Shown here one piece after another: positions 1-5,990 of a stretch of DNA of 8,321 nucleotides. Made by a program: the position numbers and the translations under genes. The notes under the pieces were generated by a model, which saw only the letters and a program-made list of their open reading frames with translations, did not search any database and was not told the DNA's origin. Numbering within the stretch: position 1 is the first letter of the stretch; the number at the start of each line of letters is the position of its first letter. The stretch comes from Candidatus Desantisiibacteriota bacterium (GTDB lineage: Bacteria; UBA9089; CG2-30-40-21), in NCBI GenBank assembly GCA_016208205.1, contig JACQYP010000028.1:1-8321 (forward strand). The letters run 5' to 3'.

Positions 1-174
1 AATCAAGTAAAAAAAGGAATATATTTACCTTTTTTCCTGTTTCTAAATATTTTATACTGGAATCTCTTACAGATCTCTACATTACCTAATTCTAAACTGC
101 TTTATCGTGATGAATTGAGAGTTTTTACACAGTCTGTCGTTTCTGTGACCTCGATGAGTATATGTAACCACTCT

Positions 175-240
175 GGTTCACGGTTCAAGGTTAGAGAGCG
201 ATGAAAGACGCAACAACCCTGAACTTTGAACCGTGAAGGG
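175..240. repeat. Inverted repeat built from 7-bp units (GGTTCAC/GGTTCAA)
   Basis: The left arm at 177-192 and the right arm at 222-237 are reverse complements at 15 of 16 positions, separated by 29 bases. Each arm reads in steps of seven. The left arm is GGTTCAC (175-181), GGTTCAA (182-188), GGTTAGA (189-195). The right arm read on the minus strand gives the same kind of units (CTTCAC, GGTTCAA, AGTTCAG, GGTTGTT). It could fold as a hairpin in DNA or RNA, but it lies upstream of the predicted promoter, so it is probably not in the transcript of the following gene. Function unknown; a dispersed intergenic repeat is the simplest reading. Confidence 0.75.
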
Positions 241-302
241 AGACAACCTGAGCAGTTACCTCTTTTCTTTATTTGAGACCCCTATAATCCGTATTTTTTC
301 TA

Positions 303-331
303 TTGACCTATCCTATTAAATATGTTACAAT
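303..331 (+). promoter_or_regulatory. Sigma70-like promoter with extended -10
   Basis: A -35 box TTGACC at 303-308 and a -10 box TACAAT at 326-331 are 17 bases apart, the ideal spacing. TGT directly before the -10 box makes the extended TGn form. Transcription would start near 338, leaving a leader of about 47 bases before the ATG at 385. No operator-like palindrome overlaps the boxes. It would drive the Ig-repeat protein gene and perhaps the toxin-antitoxin genes behind it. Prediction from sequence only. Confidence 0.65.
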
Positions 332-384
332 GTAAGAGTGTGATTCACAAGCCGCCCTTACATACAAACACATGAGGAAGTGAT

Positions 385-1386
385 ATGCCTTATATCATGC
401 AACGATTCTATATTATTTTATTATTGATACTTTCAGCTAACATAGCAAGTGCAGCTGCAACATTCAGGTTTAATCAGCCCACACAGTCAATCCGTGCAGG
501 TGATTCCTTTGAGCTGCCAACACTGACTGCGGTTGATGAGAGTGGAAATACTGATACAGGTTATAGTGGCACTCATACCCTTCTGTACAGTGGTCCTCAA
601 AATGGACCAATATCAGGTACGCCATCTTATACTACAGAGGTACGGTTTGCAGGAGGTTCAAACAGCACAGAGCTAAAAACTACCGTAGTGTGTGCTGAAA
701 CAGCAATACTGTGGGTAAAGGATGTCTCTACAGGTATAGTCGGCAGTCTGACATTCAATGTCATGCCGGCATCCCCTAATGCCTTTATGCTTACAACGGA
801 ACAACCAGGGGTGAATGCCGGCTATGCATTCACAGTAACAGTAACGGCGATTGATATCTATGGAAACACAGCTGATACCTATGAGGGTAATAAATTTCTT
901 AGCTGGACATCTACAGCAAGCCCTGCACCCTATGGCACAGCATCCCCAATCATTCCTAACGATAGCAGCAGAATATTTATGCAAGGAAAGACGACTATCC
1001 CTGGATTTGTTTTATTTAATGCTAATGAAATACCCATTATTAGGGTAGATGATGGTTTGCTGGCAGGCTCTCTTGCGATTAAGGTTAATCCGGGCAAGAA
1101 TGACTGCTTCAATATTGCTACCAATCATGATAATACTGAAGTCTCCGGCATAGGTTTTGGTGTTAACCTGATCATTATCGACCCTTACGGCAACCTGACC
1201 GGCACCCCGAGCAGCACGCTTCCTGTTTCGTGCAGCTGGGTTTACCTTAGTGAATGCCCGGGAAATGCCTCGCATTACTGTTCGTTCCGGCACACTAATC
1301 TTTGGAACATCATCACCTATTGCTGTCAATGCCTCATCCCCGGTTGCCCTGCAACTTTCTGCTCCTGGTACAGCCACGGCTGGTGA
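385..1386 (+). CDS. Secreted Ig-like repeat protein, N-terminal piece (frameshifted)
   Basis: This is the 5' part of a large exported repeat protein. GAGGA at 374-378 sits 6 bases before the ATG. Residues 1-23 are a signal peptide: a hydrophobic run IILLLIL followed by the signal peptidase I site A-S-A, cut before residue 24. Then come one type-A Ig-like repeat (about residues 24-129), one type-B repeat (130-237) and the first half of another type-B repeat. Genuine sequence ends at the Trp codon 1237-1239. The last 48 or so residues, rich in Cys and His, are an out-of-frame tail with no resemblance to any repeat. The proper continuation (GFTLVN, as in other type-B repeats) is in the +2 frame from 1238. 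As it stands, the product would be a truncated, probably secreted protein of two and a half domains. The full gene was most likely 385-5116. Confidence 0.85.
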   Translation: MPYIMQRFYIILLLILSANIASAAATFRFNQPTQSIRAGDSFELPTLTAVDESGNTDTGYSGTHTLLYSGPQNGPISGTPSYTTEVRFAGGSNSTELKTTVVCAETAILWVKDVSTGIVGSLTFNVMPASPNAFMLTTEQPGVNAGYAFTVTVTAIDIYGNTADTYEGNKFLSWTSTASPAPYGTASPIIPNDSSRIFMQGKTTIPGFVLFNANEIPIIRVDDGLLAGSLAIKVNPGKNDCFNIATNHDNTEVSGIGFGVNLIIIDPYGNLTGTPSSTLPVSCSWVYLSECPGNASHYCSFRHTNLWNIITYCCQCLIPGCPATFCSWYSHGW

Positions 1387-3870
1387 TTCCTTTTTGCTTG
1401 GCACTATCACTGCACAGGATACCTTTGGTAATACTGCGACAACCTATAGCGGAAGCAAGAGCATAACATATACCGGACCAAATGATGGACCAAGGGCAGG
1501 CAAACCTTCTTACACTACAGATGTTTTCTTTGACCGCGGCATATCCACAACCCCATTGCGAACTACACTTGTCTGTGCCGGAACAACAACCATTACGGTT
1601 CAAGCAGGCAGCATAATAGACGCCTCAAGCATGCTCACGGTGTTGCCCGGTGGTGCCAATTGCTTTGATGTCCGGACAGAACGAGATAATATTGAAACCG
1701 CGGGTGTACCATTTTCAATAAATATCACTTCAAGAGACATATTTGGCAACATAGCTACCAAGCATGAAGGTAATCACGACATCAATTGTTGGTGGAATGC
1801 TATCCCTGTTGGCAACATTTCACCTGTAAAACCAGAGGGTATTGTGCAAGCAGCATTCAACAAGGGACAAGCCACAGTTGACGGCTTTACCCTTGTCAAT
1901 ACCGGGCAAACACCACTTATCGCTGTCTATGAAGGAAATATTCGTGGGACAGGAAGCCCAATCACGGTTAAGCCGGCAAGCATTATTCACCATTTGCAAA
2001 TTATCACCGAGCACTCAGGCACAGAAATCGCAGGGGTCGCATTTGCAGCAAAGGTTATTGCTTGTGATCAATTGGGTAACCCTACTGAGTATATGGGCAC
2101 TGAGAGGATTGATCTGGCATGGGAGAATGCCAATGGTTCCCCTGTCCTGCCGATCTCCGGCAGTTATACATTCAAGACAGGAAATGTAACCATCCCCGGA
2201 TTCATGATAACCAATACAGGAGATACCCCGGTTATCCGGGCACAATTTGGCACAATTACAGGGACATCATCACCAATCATCGTATCCTCAGGGCAAGCCG
2301 CATCCTTCAGGATTATTGCCCCAACACCGGTAACCATGGATGTTTCCTTCAATCTTACCGGCATCATTGCTCAGGATATTTGCGGAAATACAGCTACAAC
2401 CTATACCGGCAGCAAGGTATTAACCTACAATCCAGCAGGCACAGGGACATCGTATACCAGCCCGGTTTACTTTAATCAGGGCATTTCGCAAAGCCTGCTC
2501 CAAACCACCCTGACTGTAGCAGAAACCGTGCAGCTCCGGGTTACTGATGGGAATATCTCCGGTGTCTCCAATTCCATCACAATTAAGCCGGGCAGCATAA
2601 CAAGTCTTGAGGTTACTACCGAGCATCAAGGCACAGAAACAGCCGGCATATCATTTTCTGTCATCCTGACGCTCAGGGACAAAAAAGGCAATACAGTAAC
2701 TAACTACTCCGGCAGCCTTCCTGTTGTCTGGTCATGGACTGCCGGAAATTCACCAAATAACGGCACACCAACCAGGTCAAACGATGGAGAACAGGCATTT
2801 ACTAATGGGGTAAGCAGGATTTCCGGCTTTATCCTTACTCGTGCAGGAGAGTTTCCATGCATTACAGCAAGAATCGGCAGCCTTACCAGCAGCTCTTTGG
2901 GTATAACAGTCAAATCTAATGCGGCTTTCTCATTCAAGGTAATTGCTGCAGGTAGCAGCGTCGTAGTCGGAGCAAGCTTTACCCTGACCATCACTGCTCT
3001 TGATGCATTTGGAAATATTGCTGCAGAATACAGCGGGACAAAATCACTTATCTATAGTGGACCCGGACAAGGACCAATATCTGGCACACCCACCTATCCT
3101 TCACAAATAGTCAATTTTGCCTCTGGCGTCGTGGCCCAAAGGCTTGAAATGAGTCTTGTCCGGGCTGAGGAAACGATGATAAAGGTAGAACAGGGCAATA
3201 TCAGCGGCTATTCTCAAAAGATTGTGGCTACACCTGCTAATCCGGGTAGGTTTGTCCTGTCCACATACAATCAAGGCACAGTAACAGCAGGGCGCCCCTT
3301 TATCATTACAATTGTGGCTAAGGATGTCTATGGCAATGATGCTAAAGGCTATACAGACCTCCATCCACTCATTTGGGGATGGGATGAAGGCACAAGAGGG
3401 TTTCGCCCAGATAATGGCAATCAGTCGTTTGATTCCGGGATAGGTAGTGTTACAGGATTTACCCTTTTTAACGCCACTCAAACAAGGATATGGGTCTCTG
3501 ACTTAATTATCTCTGGCACAATAACTATTGATGTTACACCAGGGACGGCATCATATTTTGATATCAGATTGCCATCACCAGTAACTGCTGGTCAACCGTT
3601 TGATATTGGAAGCATCAAGGCAATGGATAGCTTTGGCAATATTGATACCAATTATTCTGGCACAAGGTTGCTTATTTTTTCTGGACCAGGCGAGGATAGC
3701 TATGGCAACAAGCCGTCTTATCCACCAGCCATTGTCTTTGAACAAGGTATAGCAGTCAGACCCATAACCATGCCAATGACCATTACCCTTAGGAAGCCTG
3801 AAACCGTGCAAATTAGCATCAAAGATGGCAATGTCTCAGGTACATCCAACACCATTGAGGTTGTTGATGT
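454..3870 (+). repeat. Eleven Ig-like domain repeats, two alternating types
   Basis: The coding region is a tandem array of domains of about 100-110 residues. Type A carries AGDSF, QDTFGNTATTYSG, YSGPxxGP and TTLVxAET. Type B carries TExxGTExAG, DxxGN, a Trp, GFxLxN and a PxIxVxxG strand. Approximate unit starts are A 454, B 772, B 1096 (internally deleted), A 1340, B 1652, B 1979, A 2294, B 2594, A 2921, B 3239 and A 3545. The order is therefore A-B-B-A-B-B-A-B-A-B-A. The repeats are clearly related but diverged, so the duplications are old and recent slippage is not indicated, apart from the deletion in the third unit. Confidence 0.8.
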
Positions 3871-5116
3871 AAGGGCAGGCTGCTTAGTTTGGCCACATGA
3901 GGTTTATGCCTGTGCTACTCAAACTATTAACTATTCTGTAATCAATCTGGGTGATAGCGGGATTAGTCAAGTATGTATAATTATACCATTCGGCTTTACC
4001 TATATTGAGGCTGGCATTCCTGTGGTATCAACCAAACAATTATGGTCTGCTATAGGCAACAGCATCAATATTGGGCAGTACATACTCTTGACTCCAAATA
4101 ATAACTATGACTACCTGCCCAAAGGTGCCATCTTAACAGTACCTATTACTGTAGCCACTAAGGAAGACGAACAGGAACCAATCAAATGGATATCTATGGT
4201 TACCGGCGAACAAGGGACAAGGGTCTGGGCACAAGAGGTAATTGATGGTGATTCAGAGGTATCTATTACAGCCTATATCCTCAGCTGCTCTGTCTCAACA
4301 AATGCAGTCTTAGCCGGTGGGGCAGCTACCATTACGGCTAAGCTGATATATCAGCCGACAGAAAAACCAAAAATTGGCGAGCCTGTTAAATTTTTCAGGG
4401 TGACTGATGGTCAGAAAAGCATTGAGGAAGGTACTGTCTATACGGATGGAGCCGGTCAGGCAGACATCAATATAACCGCAGGCACAACCACCGGAAGCAT
4501 AACAGTTGAGGCAAGATACGGGTTGTTCAACACACGACGGGTCAGCTTTCAGGTTATTTCCCCTGTACCGAAGATTTCTGCCGGTGCAAACAGCCATACC
4601 CGGGAAGGGATGATGTATGTTAACCCAGCCACACCATTTTATCTGACATCATTTGGCAGCTTTACCTGCGAATATAAGCTGGATAAGCTATCATGGCAGA
4701 AATTTTCATTGCCCTTTACCATTGACTCCCCTGGTGAACATATAATCAGCTATCGCTTCGTAGACTCAAGCAATCATCCTGGATGCGAATATGCTGCCAA
4801 TGTTTTCGTTTCACCTATCCAGACGGAAACACTGACAAACTTTCCCAATCCATTCAATCTGTTCAGAGAAGAAACAACTATTCAGTATTATCTCACTCGC
4901 CCAGCTGACGTGCATATTCAAATATACAATCTGTTTGGCGAATTGGTCTGGATGAAGGATATGCCGGCAGGGCAACAGGGTGTCCAGCAAATACCATGGA
5001 ATGGCAGGAATGGTGATGGAGAGGTTGTAGGTAATGGCAGCTATATCTGCCGAGTGATTATTAAATATCCATCGGGTGATGTGGTTATGAGTAGGAAGAT
5101 AGGGGTGGTGAAGTAA
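1250..5116 (+). CDS. Giant Ig-like repeat surface protein with FlgD-type C-terminus (3' piece)
   Basis: This is the 3' part of the gene that starts at 385. The frame is open from 1199 and matches the repeat family from 1238. The GTG at 1250 is only the first usable codon; it has no ribosome-binding site and no signal peptide, so this is not an independent gene start. The end of a type-B repeat is followed by eight complete Ig-like repeats to about 3870. Next come a beta-rich segment resembling DUF11/CARDB-type modules (about 3871-4280), an invasin/Big_1-like Ig domain (about 4286-4560), a domain around CEYKLDKLSWQKF (about 4568-4815), and a last domain with FPNPFN, IYNLFGE and GNGSY typical of FlgD-like Ig and type IX sorting modules (about 4823-5116). 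The likely role is a surface-exposed or secreted structural or adhesive protein; no enzymatic motif is seen. The family call is by motif recognition, and exact Pfam families are uncertain. Confidence 0.85.
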   Translation: MNAREMPRITVRSGTLIFGTSSPIAVNASSPVALQLSAPGTATAGDSFLLGTITAQDTFGNTATTYSGSKSITYTGPNDGPRAGKPSYTTDVFFDRGISTTPLRTTLVCAGTTTITVQAGSIIDASSMLTVLPGGANCFDVRTERDNIETAGVPFSINITSRDIFGNIATKHEGNHDINCWWNAIPVGNISPVKPEGIVQAAFNKGQATVDGFTLVNTGQTPLIAVYEGNIRGTGSPITVKPASIIHHLQIITEHSGTEIAGVAFAAKVIACDQLGNPTEYMGTERIDLAWENANGSPVLPISGSYTFKTGNVTIPGFMITNTGDTPVIRAQFGTITGTSSPIIVSSGQAASFRIIAPTPVTMDVSFNLTGIIAQDICGNTATTYTGSKVLTYNPAGTGTSYTSPVYFNQGISQSLLQTTLTVAETVQLRVTDGNISGVSNSITIKPGSITSLEVTTEHQGTETAGISFSVILTLRDKKGNTVTNYSGSLPVVWSWTAGNSPNNGTPTRSNDGEQAFTNGVSRISGFILTRAGEFPCITARIGSLTSSSLGITVKSNAAFSFKVIAAGSSVVVGASFTLTITALDAFGNIAAEYSGTKSLIYSGPGQGPISGTPTYPSQIVNFASGVVAQRLEMSLVRAEETMIKVEQGNISGYSQKIVATPANPGRFVLSTYNQGTVTAGRPFIITIVAKDVYGNDAKGYTDLHPLIWGWDEGTRGFRPDNGNQSFDSGIGSVTGFTLFNATQTRIWVSDLIISGTITIDVTPGTASYFDIRLPSPVTAGQPFDIGSIKAMDSFGNIDTNYSGTRLLIFSGPGEDSYGNKPSYPPAIVFEQGIAVRPITMPMTITLRKPETVQISIKDGNVSGTSNTIEVVDVRAGCLVWPHEVYACATQTINYSVINLGDSGISQVCIIIPFGFTYIEAGIPVVSTKQLWSAIGNSINIGQYILLTPNNNYDYLPKGAILTVPITVATKEDEQEPIKWISMVTGEQGTRVWAQEVIDGDSEVSITAYILSCSVSTNAVLAGGAATITAKLIYQPTEKPKIGEPVKFFRVTDGQKSIEEGTVYTDGAGQADINITAGTTTGSITVEARYGLFNTRRVSFQVISPVPKISAGANSHTREGMMYVNPATPFYLTSFGSFTCEYKLDKLSWQKFSLPFTIDSPGEHIISYRFVDSSNHPGCEYAANVFVSPIQTETLTNFPNPFNLFREETTIQYYLTRPADVHIQIYNLFGELVWMKDMPAGQQGVQQIPWNGRNGDGEVVGNGSYICRVIIKYPSGDVVMSRKIGVVK

Positions 5117-5133
5117 ATAAGGAGGCATTGGTT

Positions 5134-5574
5134 ATGAGACAGTTTAAGATCGTTGTGGAGAAGCATTCTGAGGGCTATACAGCATATCCATTAGGACTCA
5201 AGGGGGTTGTGGCAGGAGAAGGAGATACCTATGAAGAAGCCCTTTCTGATGCAAAATCAGCAATTCGCTTTCATATTGAAACATTTGGAGAGGATGTTAT
5301 AACTGTAACTGGTTACCACTATCTAAATATGAGGAGGTATATTATGTCAACTTTGACCATTTCAAGCCTAAGATATCTTACCGATGAAAGAGGAAAGCCT
5401 CAGGAGGTTGTTCTTCCACTTAAGATATGGAAAGGAATATCTGAAGAGTTAGAAGTATTGCGAGAAAAACAAAGCATATTGTTAGGTTTGCAACAAGCCT
5501 GTAGAGATGTAAAAATGCAAAGAAAAGGGAAACTGCCGGAGAAAACCCTTGAGGAATTTTTAGATGAGTTATAA
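5134..5574 (+). CDS. HicB-like domain fused to RelB/Phd-like antitoxin
   Basis: The start is the ATG at 5134 because AAGGAGG at 5119-5125 lies 8 bases before it; a TTG at 5128 is too close. Residues 1-56 match the small HicB-type antitoxin fold: a KIVVEKHSEGY strand, LKGVV, then GEGDTYEEAL (28-37) and a helix AKSAIRFHIETFGED. Free-standing relatives of this domain are usually about 70 residues. Here the frame runs on without a stop through a linker into a second antitoxin-like part from Met71, with a YLTDE(R)G motif, an acidic helix and the ending KLPEKTLEEFLDEL. That tail is typical of RelB/Phd-like antitoxins encoded just before RelE toxins. No HicA toxin is present. It begins 17 bases after the Ig-protein stop and overlaps the toxin by 11 bases. 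Expected role: neutralising the downstream toxin and repressing its own operon. The fusion is seen directly; its function is inferred. Confidence 0.75.
   Translation: MRQFKIVVEKHSEGYTAYPLGLKGVVAGEGDTYEEALSDAKSAIRFHIETFGEDVITVTGYHYLNMRRYIMSTLTISSLRYLTDERGKPQEVVLPLKIWKGISEELEVLREKQSILLGLQQACRDVKMQRKGKLPEKTLEEFLDEL
5344..5574 (+). CDS. Internal start: free RelB/Phd-like antitoxin, 76 residues
   Basis: Inside the fused gene and in the same frame, a strong ribosome-binding site GAGGAGG at 5331-5337 stands 6 bases before an ATG at 5344. Translation from it would give a 76-residue protein of the normal size for an antitoxin of a RelE-type toxin. It starts MSTLTISSLRYLTDERGKP and ends in an acidic helix that would wrap the toxin. 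The same gene may thus give a long HicB-antitoxin fusion and a short antitoxin. Alternatively, the original arrangement was two genes and the stop of the first was lost. This short form probably is made, since the site is as good as the one at the upstream start. Confidence 0.65.
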   Translation: MSTLTISSLRYLTDERGKPQEVVLPLKIWKGISEELEVLREKQSILLGLQQACRDVKMQRKGKLPEKTLEEFLDEL

Positions 5575-5896
5575 AATTATTCCAACAGAGCATTTTAAGC
5601 AACAGGTTCGCACTCTTCAAAAGAGTTATTCTCATATCCGGAATGATCTTGAGGAATTATCCAATATCTTAAAACAAAATCCCAAAGAAGGAACGGCTTT
5701 GGGAAAGGGAATTTACAAGATACGACTTGCAAGTTCAGATGTTCATAAAGGCAAAAAGGGTGGCTATAGAATTATTACTTATGTTGTTGATGAAGAACAA
5801 AAAATAAGATTGTTAACAATATACATCAAACCAAAGAAAGCTACAATTACTGATGGAGAAATTATGTGGATACTTAAGAAAGAAGGGTTGGTATAA
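5564..5896 (+). CDS. RelE/HigB-type toxin (mRNA interferase family)
   Basis: A 110-residue protein, the usual size for RelE/ParE-superfamily toxins. Its ATG overlaps the end of the antitoxin gene (stop 5572-5574), with GAGGA at 5551-5555 eight bases upstream, so the two are translationally coupled. After an N-terminal helical pair (about 9-37) comes the toxin beta-sheet: YKIRLA (51-56, with Arg54), KGKKGGYRIITYVV (62-75, with the conserved GGYR at 66-69) and IRLLTIYIKPKK (81-92). A final helix ITDGEIMWILKK follows. The GGYR-(I/V)-x-Y and IYxK motifs are typical of the HigB/RelE subgroup that cuts mRNA on the ribosome; the basic strands and Arg54/Arg69 are the likely catalytic or RNA-contacting positions. 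No frameshift or loss is seen, so it is probably functional. The exact cleavage mode cannot be read from the sequence. Confidence 0.85.
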   Translation: MSYKIIPTEHFKQQVRTLQKSYSHIRNDLEELSNILKQNPKEGTALGKGIYKIRLASSDVHKGKKGGYRIITYVVDEEQKIRLLTIYIKPKKATITDGEIMWILKKEGLV

Positions 5897-5899
5897 TAA

Positions 5900-5973
5900 A
5901 TCGCGAATCTGCAATTGTGGATTGCGAATCTGAGAAAAGATAAATTCGCAATTCGCAATTCGAGATTCGCAAT
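5900..5973. repeat. Long imperfect hairpin from inverted heptamer arrays (ATTCGCA)
   Basis: The 32-base arms at 5900-5931 and 5942-5973 are complementary at 26 of 32 positions, with a 10-base A-rich loop. The right arm is four 7-bp units: ATTCGCA (5944), ATTCGCA (5951), ATTCGAG (5958), ATTCGCA (5965). The left arm, read on the minus strand, gives ATTCGCA, ATCCACA, ATTGCAG, ATTCGCG. It fills the gap between the toxin gene and the PorV-like gene. There is no T-run after it, so it is not a classical terminator. If transcribed it would form a strong stem just before the ribosome-binding site at 5976-5981, and could hold back read-through or protect an RNA end. Function unproven. Confidence 0.8.
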
Positions 5974-5990
5974 TTGAGAGGTTCTATCAA

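Larger units (their letters stand above)
1..384. other. Intergenic leader region
   Basis: No convincing coding region is seen here on either strand. The stretch is A+T-rich. It contains an inverted repeat of 7-bp units at 175-240 and a well-formed promoter at 303-331, both listed separately. From the predicted transcription start near 338 the untranslated leader is about 47 bases, too short for a typical riboswitch, and I see no aptamer-like structure. Nothing else could be recognised between 36 and 174. Confidence 0.6.

Noticed and set aside
10..35. Inverted repeat AAAAAAGG/CCTTTTTT at the left edge, possible terminator of an upstream gene
   Set aside because: The stem is six A:T pairs plus two G:C pairs with a 10-base loop, and it is not followed by a separate T-run. 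With no upstream gene in view, it could be chance in an A+T-rich region.
175..240. CRISPR-like repeat
   Set aside because: The unit is 7 bp with no spacers and the arms are inverted, which does not fit a CRISPR array.
1196..1260. Programmed ribosomal frameshift joining the two halves of the Ig gene
   Set aside because: There is no slippery heptamer or following stem, and about 24-32 residues of the repeat are missing at the joint, which frameshifting cannot explain.
1250..1300. Independent start of a second gene at GTG 1250
   Set aside because: It has no ribosome-binding site and no signal peptide, and the codons before it (from 1238) already match the repeat family, so the start is an artefact of the broken frame.
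673..3811. Long open frames on the minus strand and in the third frame across the Ig-repeat gene
   Set aside because: They follow the codon pattern of the repeat gene, are rich in Cys, His and Trp, recur at matching positions in successive repeats, and lack ribosome-binding sites. They are shadows of the coding strand.
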